Part shown: one piece after another, positions 16,419-25,913 of the stretch
Layout: the number at the start of each line of letters is the position of its first letter
Position numbering within the stretch: position 1 is the first letter of the stretch
Assembly (NCBI RefSeq): GCF_002688585.1
Contig: NZ_CP024034.1
Coordinates: 921,501 to 985,500, forward strand
DNA: 64,000 bases
Source: Candidatus Fonsibacter ubiquis
GTDB lineage: Bacteria; Pseudomonadota; Alphaproteobacteria; Pelagibacterales; Pelagibacteraceae
Reading direction: 5' to 3'
Translations under genes and position numbers: made by a program
The notes under the pieces: generated by a model
The model's database searches: none
The model's input: the letters and a program-made list of their open reading frames with translations, nothing else
Told to the model about the DNA's origin: nothing

Positions 16419-17667
16419 ATTTCTTAACTAATCTTTCCTTTTCAAATAATAAAGCTAAACGATCAATAATATAATCAGAAGCCTCAAAAACATTTTTTGG
16501 ATTAAATACTTTTGTCTCAACAGTATCGGTTCTATCTTCTAATGTAATATCATTTATTAAACGCTCTGATGCATTCTCTCCTTTGATATAAAGCAAAAAT
16601 AAATAGTCATTATCAGGTGTGTCTTGATTTTTTATAAAACACTCACCACTTTCAGCAATATTGTCAATAAAAGCGAGTGGTGGTCTTTTTTTAGTTAAGT
16701 ATCTTTTGTTAACTTGAAATACAATTGATTTCATATTTCTAGAATATTTTTCTAATCGTTCAACAACTTGTTGTTTAATTTCATTCTCTCGCTTTTGTGC
16801 ATCTAATATAGCTCTGGCCTCTTCTCTCGTTCTTCTTTGTATTTCGAGCTCTGCTAACTTTGCTTCTCTTCTTTTAAGCTTAATCTCTTTTATTTTATCT
16901 CTAAAAACTTTTAGTCGTTCTTCAATACCTCTTAATTGATTTTTTAATTGATATATTTTTTCTTTTTCTTGTCGTTTATGATCCTTAAGTTGTAAATCTA
17001 ATCGTTTTTCTAATGCTTTTTGCTCAATAATAATTCTTTTTTCTAAAGCCTTCTGTTCTCTTTCTAGATGACGAAGCTCTAGTTGCTTTGCTCTGAGTAA
17101 TTCCTTATTAAATTGATGTTTCTTTTTTTTTAGCTCAATAATTTCACGTAAATTTTTTTTTTTTAATAATTCAAGCTCTCGCTTTCTCAAGATAGCCTGT
17201 TGCTTGGCAATCTTAAGTTGTTTTTTTTGTCTATTTTCTTTCCAAGAAACAATCTTATTTTGAAAATAAGATTTTAATCCAAAAAAATTATTTAATTGAT
17301 CTTTAATATAAAGGCTAAATTTATTTAGGAGATTATTTTTATATTTTACTATTTTTTTATTTTTTAATCTTTTTTTAGTAATTTTTATTTTTTTTAAAGA
17401 TTTTCTTTTTTTTCTTGTTTTTTTAGTTTTACGTTTTTTAATAAAAATCTTTTTTTTTATTTTATTCTTATTTATTTTTTTAATTTTTATTATTTTTTTT
17501 TTATAAAATTTTTTCTTGACGATAAATTTTTTAATTATTTTTTTTTTTAAAGGTTTATTTTTTCTTGATATTTTTTTTCTAAATATTTTTTTTTTAAATA
17601 ACTTTTTTTTTGAAATTATTTTATTTTTTTTAGATGACGCTTTTTTATTATTTTTCTTTTTTTTCAT
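16417..17667 (-). CDS. Lysine-rich coiled-coil protein of unknown function
   Basis: 416 aa, not recognised as a whole. Residues 1 to about 115 are an extreme low-complexity basic domain built almost only of Lys, Ile, Asn, Arg and Phe. Residues about 140-315 form a long charged heptad-rich coiled coil that includes a duplicated EQKALEKR motif (about residues 207-225). Residues about 316-416 look globular, with FIDNIAESGECFIKNQ and DNDYLFLLYIKGENASERL. The basic N-terminus could bind DNA, RNA or polyphosphate and the C-terminal domain could be a partner-binding module; both are guesses. The first ATG was kept, but the true start could lie further in. There is no signal peptide. Confidence 0.7.
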   Translation of the reverse strand: MKKKKNNKKASSKKNKIISKKKLFKKKIFRKKISRKNKPLKKKIIKKFIVKKKFYKKKIIKIKKINKNKIKKKIFIKKRKTKKTRKKRKSLKKIKITKKRLKNKKIVKYKNNLLNKFSLYIKDQLNNFFGLKSYFQNKIVSWKENRQKKQLKIAKQQAILRKRELELLKKKNLREIIELKKKKHQFNKELLRAKQLELRHLEREQKALEKRIIIEQKALEKRLDLQLKDHKRQEKEKIYQLKNQLRGIEERLKVFRDKIKEIKLKRREAKLAELEIQRRTREEARAILDAQKRENEIKQQVVERLEKYSRNMKSIVFQVNKRYLTKKRPPLAFIDNIAESGECFIKNQDTPDNDYLFLLYIKGENASERLINDITLEDRTDTVETKVFNPKNVFEASDYIIDRLALLFEKERLVKK

Positions 17668-17748
17668 TACTAATAAGCAAAAATATTATGTCAAATAAGA
17701 ATAATTATAACTAACATTAAAATGAAAAAATAATAGATAATTAATTAT

Positions 17749-18621
17749 CTACAAAAAATTTACGTCTTTCAGATCTTGTGTTAAATTTAATCTTTGCTGA
17801 TCACTGAGAGCAACCAAAGGTGGTCTAAGGCTAGACCAATTAATATGTTCTTTAATTTTCGTAGCTTTTAAAGCTGCAATTACAGGATATTTTTCAAAAA
17901 CATCTCTGACAGCTTTTATTTTTTTGTTAATTACTTGTCCTTCTGGTTTATCAAAAGAATTTATTAATTTTGACGCTTCGATATTTACATTGGTAGTAGC
18001 GCTAATGCAGCCAGAGCAGCCAATATGAAGTCCATCGTAAAGAAATTTTTCACTTCCAGGGTAAACAATAAAATTTTTTATTTCTTTATACTTTTTTGTA
18101 TTTTCGAAATTTCCTGAGCTATCTTTTATTCCCATAATAATATCTGAAAACTCATTTTTAAGTCTGTTAACAAGATCTATGGAAATAGTTACACCACTTA
18201 CTTGGGGAATATTATAAAGAAATATACGAAGATTTTTTGATTTTACTCCACTGATAATCTCTTTGTAATATTGATAAACGCCTTCATCTGAAACATTTTT
18301 ATAGTAAAATGGTGGAAGTAGTAATACTGAGTATATTCCATTTTCTACAGCAACCTTAGTAAGTAAACTGGCATCTACAAAAGAAGTATTTCCAGTTCCA
18401 ATAATTACCTTTTCTTTGGGCAAATCACTGTTTGCTAAGACTTTAATTAAATCTATCTTCTCAGATACAGAAATAGAGTTTGCTTCTCCTGTTGTTCCTA
18501 ATGGCGCTAAACTAATATTATTATTTAGTAAAAATTCACAATGCGAGATGAATAATTTAGTATCGATACTGAAATCCTTTTTAAAAGGGGTCAAGACTGC
18601 TGAATAAACTGCTTTTTCCAT
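17749..18621 (-). CDS. Dihydrodipicolinate synthase/N-acetylneuraminate lyase family protein
   Basis: 290 aa TIM-barrel class I aldolase. The carboxylate-binding GTTGEANSIS is near residues 42-51, the catalytic Tyr is in FLYNIPQVSGVTIS (about 132-145), and the Schiff-base Lys is in MGIKDSSGNF (about 161-170). These residues are shared by DapA and by several sugar-acid lyases. Divergence from typical DapA (for example LLPPFYYKNVSDEGVYQYY) suggests a paralogue working on another 2-oxo acid rather than the lysine-pathway enzyme. No partner gene indicates the substrate. Confidence 0.8.
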   Translation of the reverse strand: MEKAVYSAVLTPFKKDFSIDTKLFISHCEFLLNNNISLAPLGTTGEANSISVSEKIDLIKVLANSDLPKEKVIIGTGNTSFVDASLLTKVAVENGIYSVLLLPPFYYKNVSDEGVYQYYKEIISGVKSKNLRIFLYNIPQVSGVTISIDLVNRLKNEFSDIIMGIKDSSGNFENTKKYKEIKNFIVYPGSEKFLYDGLHIGCSGCISATTNVNIEASKLINSFDKPEGQVINKKIKAVRDVFEKYPVIAALKATKIKEHINWSSLRPPLVALSDQQRLNLTQDLKDVNFL

Positions 18622-18718
18622 AATATAATTTTTTAATTAGAACGGTTGTAGATATTATCTATAAAAAAACAATAATTTAAAATAAATATCAACAAGTAAT
18701 TTATCTTTTAAAAATTTA

Positions 18719-19648
18719 ATGAATAAAGGCTTAATAGTTCAAACCAGACCAGGCATTGGAGATTTGTGTATGTTTCTTCCATACATACAACAAATTAAAG
18801 AACATAATAAAGATTGTGAGTTTACTTTGATCACTAAAAAAAGAACCGCAGCAAAACAAATATTAAAATATGAACAGTCCATTAAACATATTATTTTTTT
18901 GGAGGATGAAATTTTAGAAATAACCAAATCAAAAATTAATAATTTTTTTAAACTACTCAGTTTTATAAAAAAAAATAATTTTTCTAAAATTTATATTATG
19001 CACTTTAGTCTTTTTTGGTTTTTATTAGCTAAAATATCAAGAATAAAAAATATTTATAAATATGGAATAATAAAAAAGAATGTAGATATTTATTTAAATG
19101 CTCTAGAGCAAAATAAACGATGGTTAAACAATAATAATCTATCTAGTCAAACGAAAATAGCTTACCCACATAATAATAACAAAAATAATAATCAAATTAT
19201 TATTGGGATAGGATCTTCGGGTCCAACCAAAAAATGGCCAACAGAAAACTATATTGAGCTAATAAAAAGAATTAATAATAAAAACATAAAATTTTTTTTA
19301 GCTGGAGGAAATAATGAGATTGAAAATCAAATTGCTAATAAAATTATTTGCGAGATAAAAGAAAATTCAGTTGTATCTTTATGTTCTTTAACTATTGAGG
19401 ACATTATTCCGGTTATTAATTCCAGTAAGTTATATGTCGGGAATGATACTGGATTTATGCATTTAAGTGCCGGTTTGGATATACCAGCGATTGGTCTTTT
19501 TGGAGACACGCCATTGTCTTATGCAAATTATAATAAAAATATTTTTCCAATTATTCCAAAAAATTTTAAAACTGTGGGGCACAACTCTTTTGCCATGAAA
19601 CAAATAACAGTGGATCAAGTCCTAAAAGAAGTTAAAAAATTTATCTAA
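18719..19648 (+). CDS. Glycosyltransferase family 9 (heptosyltransferase-like)
   Basis: 309 aa GT-B fold enzyme of the LPS heptosyltransferase family. The N-terminal RPGIGDLCMFLPYIQQIKEH is near residues 10-29, and the donor-binding half contains GIGSSGPTKKWPTENYIELI (about 161-180). The family motif SKLYVGNDTGFMHLSAGLDI (about 237-256) is followed by PAIGLFG. The likely role is transfer of a sugar in LPS core or surface glycan synthesis at the cytoplasmic face. Its end overlaps the convergent AsmA-like gene by 8 bases. Confidence 0.85.
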   Translation: MNKGLIVQTRPGIGDLCMFLPYIQQIKEHNKDCEFTLITKKRTAAKQILKYEQSIKHIIFLEDEILEITKSKINNFFKLLSFIKKNNFSKIYIMHFSLFWFLLAKISRIKNIYKYGIIKKNVDIYLNALEQNKRWLNNNNLSSQTKIAYPHNNNKNNNQIIIGIGSSGPTKKWPTENYIELIKRINNKNIKFFLAGGNNEIENQIANKIICEIKENSVVSLCSLTIEDIIPVINSSKLYVGNDTGFMHLSAGLDIPAIGLFGDTPLSYANYNKNIFPIIPKNFKTVGHNSFAMKQITVDQVLKEVKKFI

Positions 19649-20423
19649 AAGTTCTTTCTAACTTTTTTAAAGACTCTGAAGAGATTTTATTTCTTAAGTT
19701 TTTTAGTTTATCTTTTATCTTATTTTTCAAATCACCCTGTATAATTTCATTGTTAATATTTAACAAAACATTTGAAAAAATCATCTGAAGTACTTCTTTG
19801 AACTTTGTTGCCTGCTCAACAGTACCCACATTATTAAATGACATTTTGCTGAGATTAATATCTTTTTTAATATCTAAAAATTCAGAGGAAGCATTTATTG
19901 TAGAATTATTGATAGTTAGCTGATTAACTAAAAAGTCTTTATTTTTTTTCTGAGATTGTTTGCTATTTTCTTGTTCTTTACTGCTATCTGATGTTTTAAC
20001 TGACGAAGAGACTGTATTTTTAGTAGCAGGTTTAAATGAACTTACATTATCCTTAACCTCTCTATTACTAATTAACACCTCATAATACAAAGTAGCGCCT
20101 TCAATATTTATATTCTTAATAACGATAGTATCTTTAAATAAACTAGTGAATAAAAAATCTGCATTAATATTTTTAATTTGAATAATATTCTTATTCTTAA
20201 AACCCTCTAAATTTTTTATTTCAATATTACTAATTTTAACAGACGAACCCAATATACTGGTATCTATCTGCCCAACAGACACTTGTTGACCTAAAGTTTG
20301 ACTTCCTTGATTGATAATTAAATTTTTTACTATTTTGTTAACTCTGTAACTTAAAAAATCAAAGATTAAAAATATTATTCCAAAAAAAAGTAGAGAAAAA
20401 ATAATTATTTTTTTTTTATTCAT
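19641..20423 (-). CDS. AsmA-like membrane-anchored protein (short)
   Basis: 260 aa with one N-terminal membrane helix (residues about 5-25). An AsmA/DUF748-like beta stretch follows: QTLGQQVSVGQIDTSILGSS (about residues 42-61), KISNIEIKNLEGF and FKDTIVIKNINIEGATLYYE. A Ser/Lys/Gln-rich linker (about 130-160) and a helical C-terminus with KNKIKDKLKNLRNKISSESL complete it. AsmA-like proteins bridge lipids between membranes, but this one is far shorter than canonical AsmA, so function is only inferred. Its ATG overlaps the stop of a 37-codon upstream ORF (ATGA). Confidence 0.65.
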   Translation of the reverse strand: MNKKKIIIFSLLFFGIIFLIFDFLSYRVNKIVKNLIINQGSQTLGQQVSVGQIDTSILGSSVKISNIEIKNLEGFKNKNIIQIKNINADFLFTSLFKDTIVIKNINIEGATLYYEVLISNREVKDNVSSFKPATKNTVSSSVKTSDSSKEQENSKQSQKKNKDFLVNQLTINNSTINASSEFLDIKKDINLSKMSFNNVGTVEQATKFKEVLQMIFSNVLLNINNEIIQGDLKNKIKDKLKNLRNKISSESLKKLERTFR

Positions 20424-20533
20424 AAAGTAAAAAATAAAATCATTAAAATTATAGGAAATAGCAAAATAAAGCCTATTAATTTATTCTTAACAAAAAAATA
20501 TTTTATTACTTCTAAAAAATCTTTAATGACCAT
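20420..20533 (-). CDS. Small single-helix membrane protein (37 aa), coupled to the AsmA-like gene
   Basis: 37-codon ORF whose TGA overlaps the ATG of the AsmA-like gene in the arrangement ATGA (bases 20420-20423). The product opens MVIKDFLEVIKYFFVKNKL and then has one hydrophobic helix (about residues 20-37). The plan, F-L-x-x-x-K-x-x-x-x-K-x-K-L before one helix, recalls the small DUF5989 proteins, though this one is shorter and lacks their C-terminal PFIY-type end. The four-base overlap makes translation likely. Confidence 0.5.
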   Translation of the reverse strand: MVIKDFLEVIKYFFVKNKLIGFILLFPIILMILFFTL

Positions 20534-20581
20534 TGTAATATATCCATATATAAAATTAAAATTATAGCAATACACATTTAG

Positions 20582-22657
20582 ATGAATTCATTAGGGCCAA
20601 AATTAAATAAAGTTTCAAAAATAATAAAAATACATAACGAAGAATTAATTGACAATTACTCTTGGATAAAACAAAAAAATTGGAAAGAAGTAATATTAGA
20701 TCCCAAAAAATTAAGCGCCGAAGTTAAAAAATATTTAGATGAAGAAAATTTATATAAAGAAAATCAACTAGAAGACATCAAAAATATAGAAAATAAACTT
20801 TTTCAAGAGTTAAAATCTAAAATAAAAAATGAGGATAATTCAGTTCCAAAAAAAGATGGAAGTTATTTTTATGCTTATAAATATAACAAAGATAGCGAAT
20901 ATCCCATCTATTACAGAAAAAACATTAAAAATAATTATGAGGAAATTATTTTAGATTGTGAAAAAAAATCTAAATTACACTCTTACTTTAATGTGGGATC
21001 GATATCCCATAGTCACGATCATAAATATATCGCATATAATATTGATACAAATGGCTCTGAGTATTTTTCTATATATATTGAGAATATTGAAACAAAAGAA
21101 ATACTAGGTTCAGAGATAAAAAATACTACTGGAAATATTATTTGGTCTTTAGATAATAATTATATTTTCTACGTTAGATTAGATCAAAATCATCGACCTA
21201 CAAAAGTTTTTAGGCACAAAATTGGAACACGTGATGTGAATGATCTTTTGATTTACGAGGAGAAAGATCCATCTTTTTTTTGTTCACTTAGTTTATCTAA
21301 AACAAAAAAATATCTTTTTATTAGAACAGCAGATCACGAAACTTCGGAATATCTTTTTATCAATCTAAAGCTAAATGAAACAATACCAACTCTTTTTAAG
21401 AAAAGAGAAAAAAAAATTGAATATGATCTAGAGCATCATGAAAATTTTTTTTTAATACACACCAACATAAACTTTGCGAAAAATTTTAAAATAATGAAGA
21501 GTCATGAGCAATCTTTTCAAAAATGGGAAGACTTTATTTTATATAAAAAAAATAACTTAATTCTAGATTTTATTTTGTTAAAAGACTGGCTAATTAGATT
21601 AGAAAGAACAGAAGGCTGTGAAAATATAATTATATTGAATCTAGATAGTAATATTGAACATAAGATTACCTTTGATGAAGAGGCATATCATCTTTCATTA
21701 GATCATGGCTATGAATACGAAACAGATATATTTAGATATACTTATTCCTCCCCTACAACGCCAAAAAGTATTTTTGATTATGATTGTAAATCAAAAAGGC
21801 AAGAATTAAAAAAAACTCAAGAGGTTCCCTCTGGTCATAATAAGGATGATTATATTTGTAAAAAAATATTTGCAGTCGCTCACGATGGTGAAAAAATTCC
21901 AATTACACTTCTTTATAAAAAAGGAATTAAGTTAGACTCAAATAGTTATTTATTACTTTATGGATATGGATCTTATGGAATATCCATACCAAGTAGTTTT
22001 TCCACTAATCGACTAAGTTTAGTTGATAGGGGAATTATCTATGCCATTGCTCATATACGGGGGGGTAAAGAAAAAGGATATGAGTGGTATGAAAATGGAA
22101 AACTATTAAGTAAAAAAAATACTTTTTTAGATTTTATAAGTTGTGCAGAAAAATTATGTGAAGAAAAATATACATCTTACAAAAAAATTATTGCTCAAGG
22201 TGGTTCTGCTGGTGGGTTATTAATGGGATTTATTGCAAATGAACGACCAGATTTATTTCTTGGAATAATTGCACAAGTACCTTTCGTTGATATTTGCAAT
22301 ACAATGCTTGATGAAGATTTGCCCTTAACAGTTACCGAAATTCCAGAATGGGGAGATATTAAGAATGACAAAAAATCTTTTCTCTACGTAAAAAGTTACT
22401 CTCCTTACGATAACGTAAAAAAACAAGACTATCCGCACATGTTAATTACTGGAGGAATTTCTGACCCAAGAGTTACCTACTGGGAAATGACGAAATGGGT
22501 TGCAAAACTAAGGGAAAATAAAACAGACAATAATCTACTATTGCTTCATATGAATATGACCGCCGGCCACAGTGGTGCTAGTGGTAGGTTTGATTATCTT
22601 AAAGAGATTGCAATGGAATATGGATTTATTTTGAAAATTTGTAAAATATTATCTTAA
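20582..22657 (+). CDS. ptrB: Oligopeptidase B-type S9 peptidase
   Basis: 691 aa, the usual size for oligopeptidase B (protease II). An N-terminal seven-blade beta-propeller covers about residues 70-400 and a C-terminal alpha/beta-hydrolase domain follows. The nucleophile Ser sits in AQGGSAGGLLMGF (about residues 538-550), the Asp in GGISDPRVTYWEM, and the His in TAGHSGASGRFD. LLYGYGSYG and AHIRGGKEKGYEWYENGK are family hallmarks. It cleaves short peptides after basic residues in the cytoplasm and may recycle imported peptides. Its 3' end overlaps convergent gshB by 9 bases. Confidence 0.9.
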   Translation: MNSLGPKLNKVSKIIKIHNEELIDNYSWIKQKNWKEVILDPKKLSAEVKKYLDEENLYKENQLEDIKNIENKLFQELKSKIKNEDNSVPKKDGSYFYAYKYNKDSEYPIYYRKNIKNNYEEIILDCEKKSKLHSYFNVGSISHSHDHKYIAYNIDTNGSEYFSIYIENIETKEILGSEIKNTTGNIIWSLDNNYIFYVRLDQNHRPTKVFRHKIGTRDVNDLLIYEEKDPSFFCSLSLSKTKKYLFIRTADHETSEYLFINLKLNETIPTLFKKREKKIEYDLEHHENFFLIHTNINFAKNFKIMKSHEQSFQKWEDFILYKKNNLILDFILLKDWLIRLERTEGCENIIILNLDSNIEHKITFDEEAYHLSLDHGYEYETDIFRYTYSSPTTPKSIFDYDCKSKRQELKKTQEVPSGHNKDDYICKKIFAVAHDGEKIPITLLYKKGIKLDSNSYLLLYGYGSYGISIPSSFSTNRLSLVDRGIIYAIAHIRGGKEKGYEWYENGKLLSKKNTFLDFISCAEKLCEEKYTSYKKIIAQGGSAGGLLMGFIANERPDLFLGIIAQVPFVDICNTMLDEDLPLTVTEIPEWGDIKNDKKSFLYVKSYSPYDNVKKQDYPHMLITGGISDPRVTYWEMTKWVAKLRENKTDNNLLLLHMNMTAGHSGASGRFDYLKEIAMEYGFILKICKILS

Positions 22658-23599
22658 TTTTTTTTCAACTCGGTCCCAGAAAAACTTTTCTAATCTTACT
22701 CCATTTAATCTATTAATTTCTTGGATTCCAGTAGGAGAAGTTACATTAATCTCCGTTAAATAATTTCCAATCACATCTATTCCTGAAAAAAATAATTTAT
22801 TTTTTTTTAAGAAAGGTTTTAAAGTATTACAAATCTTTTTATCTCTTCTAACTAAACCAACTTTTTTAGCAATCCCACCTGTATGAAAATTAGCAGTCAC
22901 GCTTCCTTTTTTTGGTATTCTTGCAACTGAACCTACATATTCTCCATCTATTAAAATAATTCTTCTATCCCCATCTTTAATTTCGTTTAAGTATTTTTGT
23001 ACTACTATTGGCTGTTTGTATTTATCTATTAATTTAAAAATTTTTTTACTTAGAGTAGTACTTGTTCCTTCTAACTTAGAAATTCCCTCCCCACCATTAC
23101 CATAAAGTGGTTTAATAATTGTTCTTTTATATTTTTTTTGAAAATTGAAACACTGTTCAATGTTTTTAGAAATAACAGTTGGCGGTATAATATTTTTAAA
23201 ATTAAACATTGATAATTTTTCTGGATGATCTCTAATTGATCTTGGATCGTTTAAAATCAGTGTTTTATTAGAAACCATCTCTAGTAGATAGGTTGCTGTA
23301 ATATAACTCATATTAAATGGCGGGTCTTGCCTAACTAAAACAACATCATAATCTTCAAGAAATATTTTGATCATTTTAGATTTTTTAAAAAATTTTTTTT
23401 GACTCGGAAATAATTTAAAACTATTGCCTATTGCAGATACTCTTCCATTTTCGTAGTTCAAATTTTCGGGTAAATAATGAAATAAAGAGTATCCTCTTTT
23501 CTGTGCTTCTAAAGCTAAAATATAAGTGCTGTCTGATTTAATATTGATGGATTCTAATGGATCCATTTGAATTGCTATCTTAAAATGCTTCTTCATCAA
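22649..23599 (-). CDS. gshB: Glutathione synthase
   Basis: 316 aa ATP-grasp enzyme that joins gamma-glutamylcysteine and glycine. Visible signals are AIQMDPLESINIKSDSTYIL at the N-terminus, VLVRQDPPFNMSYITATYLL (about residues 86-105), the glycine-rich KPLYGNGGEGI (ATP-grasp loop) and EINVTSPTGIQEINR near the C-terminus, which holds metal- and substrate-binding residues. It overlaps the upstream gshA gene by 20 bases, so the two steps of glutathione synthesis are translationally linked. Confidence 0.95.
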   Translation of the reverse strand: MMKKHFKIAIQMDPLESINIKSDSTYILALEAQKRGYSLFHYLPENLNYENGRVSAIGNSFKLFPSQKKFFKKSKMIKIFLEDYDVVLVRQDPPFNMSYITATYLLEMVSNKTLILNDPRSIRDHPEKLSMFNFKNIIPPTVISKNIEQCFNFQKKYKRTIIKPLYGNGGEGISKLEGTSTTLSKKIFKLIDKYKQPIVVQKYLNEIKDGDRRIILIDGEYVGSVARIPKKGSVTANFHTGGIAKKVGLVRRDKKICNTLKPFLKKNKLFFSGIDVIGNYLTEINVTSPTGIQEINRLNGVRLEKFFWDRVEKKLR

Positions 23600-24920
23600 A
23601 TATCTTAAATATATCCTGTTTCCATCGAGTATTATACTTTTCTATAAGAGATTGAGCTGGTGATTTTTTATCTTTAATAAAATTATGAATATCTTTAAGG
23701 AAAATATTTTCATCCATTCCTTTACTGTTTAACTGCTTTCTATTCTTTAATCCCAAAGCTGAAAATTCTATTAATTTTTTAGCATGCTCAAATATTTTTT
23801 TATTTTTAATTTCAGTATCAAAACCTTTTTTTGGAACTTCTAAATATCCATTATAAATATCTTTATAATTCCAGTTTTTTACATATTCTAAAGCCTGATC
23901 TAAGGAGTTTTCGTCATACAATAGTCCTGTCCAAAACGCAGGAATTGAACATATGCCGGCAGAGGAACATGAATCTGCTGACCTAATTTCTAAGTATTTT
24001 TTTAATCTTAATTCAGTAAAAATTGTTGATACATGATTTTCCCAATCCTTGATGGTTGGTTTTTTATTTGGATAATTTTTTAATTTTCCAGAAATAAAAT
24101 CATTAAAACTTTCACCGGCACAATCAATATATTCATCATTTTTTATAATAAAATACATCGGCACTTTTAGTGCAAAATCCACATACCGTTCGAAACTATT
24201 TTCCTCTTGTAAAAAAAATTCAGGAATCCCAGATCTATTTTTGTCAGTATTTTGCCAAATATGAGTTCTGTAAGATAAATATCCATTCAATTCTTTTTCT
24301 TTAAATGGTGAATTTGAAAATAAAGAAACAGCTACGGGAGTGATTGCAGCTATTAATTTAGATTTTTTTTTATAATCAGCCTCATCTAAATAATCTAAAT
24401 TTACTTGGGTAGCACATGTTCTATGCATCATATCAAGTCCATTTTTTCCAACACTTGGCATATACTTTCTCATAATTTCATATCTTTTTTTTGGGGATTT
24501 AAAAATATCATTTAATTTTGCAATAGGAGCAAATCCATTTCCAAGCAACCCTATTCCCAATTTAGCACAAACAATTTTTAATTCTTTTAGATAGGAGTTA
24601 ATTTCATTACAGGTTTGATGAATATTTTTGACTGCATCACCTGATAATTCAAACTGTAAACCAGGCTCTAAAGTTATATTTTTTTTATCCTTAATTAATC
24701 CTAGAATATTTTTTCCTTCATTAATAGGTGTCCAATTATTTTTTATGAGCTCTGAAAAGATTTTTAAAATACTAATATCACCATCATAAGGAATGGAATT
24801 CTTATTTTTTAAATTAAATAAAAATTTTTCGTGCTCCGTCCCGATTCTCCATTCTGTCTTTGACTTTGAGCCTTCTATAAAATAATTTATTAGCTGGGTT
24901 TTATTTTCTATATATTTCAA
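23580..24920 (-). CDS. gshA: Glutamate-cysteine ligase (plant/alphaproteobacterial GCS2 type)
   Basis: 446 aa, first enzyme of glutathione synthesis, making gamma-glutamylcysteine. It belongs to the class shared by alphaproteobacteria and plants: RIGTEHEKFLF near residues 21-31, LEPGLQFELSGD (about 76-87), MRKYMPSVGKNGLDMMHRTC (about 145-164), ATQVNLDY, and LEIRSADSC (about 305-313). The Cys residues that give redox control in plants are not assessable here. It is followed by gshB with a 20-base overlap. Confidence 0.95.
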   Translation of the reverse strand: MKYIENKTQLINYFIEGSKSKTEWRIGTEHEKFLFNLKNKNSIPYDGDISILKIFSELIKNNWTPINEGKNILGLIKDKKNITLEPGLQFELSGDAVKNIHQTCNEINSYLKELKIVCAKLGIGLLGNGFAPIAKLNDIFKSPKKRYEIMRKYMPSVGKNGLDMMHRTCATQVNLDYLDEADYKKKSKLIAAITPVAVSLFSNSPFKEKELNGYLSYRTHIWQNTDKNRSGIPEFFLQEENSFERYVDFALKVPMYFIIKNDEYIDCAGESFNDFISGKLKNYPNKKPTIKDWENHVSTIFTELRLKKYLEIRSADSCSSAGICSIPAFWTGLLYDENSLDQALEYVKNWNYKDIYNGYLEVPKKGFDTEIKNKKIFEHAKKLIEFSALGLKNRKQLNSKGMDENIFLKDIHNFIKDKKSPAQSLIEKYNTRWKQDIFKIFDEEAF

Positions 24921-25008
24921 TTTTATATTTTAATTTAGATCTAAAATTAATTTAAAATTAATAATATCTATGTTAGCGTAATTATAAAGTAATAATTAAT
25001 AAAATTTA

Positions 25009-25899
25009 ATGAAAATAATTGACTGCTTCATGTTTTTTGATGAAGAAATGCTTTTAGATCTAAGATTAAATATTTTAGATAAATTTGTAGATCAGTTTGT
25101 AATTGTTGAAAGTTCATATACTCATAGTGGTAAAGAAAAAAAACTAATTTTCGATATAAATAAATACTCAAAATTCAAAGAAAAAATAAATTATATTATT
25201 TTAAAAGACCCTCCAGAGGGGATAGAAGTGATTAATAGTCATGATAGTGAAGGTGAAATATCAAGAAAAGAAATTTTAAATGCTTTAAAGCGGGAAAACC
25301 TACAGCGAAATACAATTTTTAATGGTTTAAAAAATGCAGATAGTAATGATTGGATTATTGTATCAGATCTTGATGAAATACCAGATCTAACAAAATTAAA
25401 TTTTAATAATATTAAGAATAAAATAATTTTTTTTAAGCAAAAAGTTTTTTACTATAAATTGAATTTAGAACTTAAAACACTTAGATGGATTGGAACAAAA
25501 GCTTGTAGAAAAAAACATTTAAAATCTCCTCAGTGGTTAAGAAACATTAAAGATAAAATTTATCCTAAATGGAGGATAGATATTTTATTTTCGGAAAAAA
25601 AATATAATGATATATTTTTCGTAGAAAACGGAGGCTGGCATTTTTCTTTTGTAAAAAAACCTAAAGATATAGAAAAAAAATTAAGATCTTATCTACATCA
25701 TAGAGAGTATGATATTGAACCTATAGGTATAGAAAAAATTCAAAATTTGATAAATTCCAAATCAGTCATTTATGATCATAGAGTTGATCAAACTCGGTAT
25801 AAATTTGGAGGCGGACAAAAACTTGAAAAAATCGATTTAGAATTATTGCCAAAATATATAAGTTCTAACAAAGAAAAATATTTAGATTGGTTAGAATAA
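25009..25899 (+). CDS. Glycosyltransferase family 17 protein
   Basis: 296 aa. The opening MKIIDCFMFFDEEMLLDLRL followed by FVIVESSYTHSGKEK (about residues 33-47) and the acidic VSDLDEIPDL (about 116-125) are hallmarks of GT17. That family is best known from the eukaryotic bisecting GlcNAc-transferase MGAT3, but it also occurs in bacteria. The C-terminal GGWHFSFV and YDHRVDQTRYKFGGGQKLE stretches also fit. The acceptor and donor in bacteria are unknown; a surface polysaccharide is likely. It stands alone, with DUF1330 14 bases downstream. Confidence 0.85.
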   Translation: MKIIDCFMFFDEEMLLDLRLNILDKFVDQFVIVESSYTHSGKEKKLIFDINKYSKFKEKINYIILKDPPEGIEVINSHDSEGEISRKEILNALKRENLQRNTIFNGLKNADSNDWIIVSDLDEIPDLTKLNFNNIKNKIIFFKQKVFYYKLNLELKTLRWIGTKACRKKHLKSPQWLRNIKDKIYPKWRIDILFSEKKYNDIFFVENGGWHFSFVKKPKDIEKKLRSYLHHREYDIEPIGIEKIQNLINSKSVIYDHRVDQTRYKFGGGQKLEKIDLELLPKYISSNKEKYLDWLE

Positions 25900-25913
25900 T
25901 AATTATCTAAAAA

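Noticed and set aside
17400-17667. Phase-variable homopolymer tracts
   Set aside because: Long A/T runs are frequent throughout this AT-rich sequence and the reading frame is intact; no sign of switching.
17516-17698. 60-codon Phe/Leu-rich plus-strand ORF
   Set aside because: It is the complement of the poly-lysine coding of the lysine-rich gene; hydrophobic only because AAA codons read as TTT.
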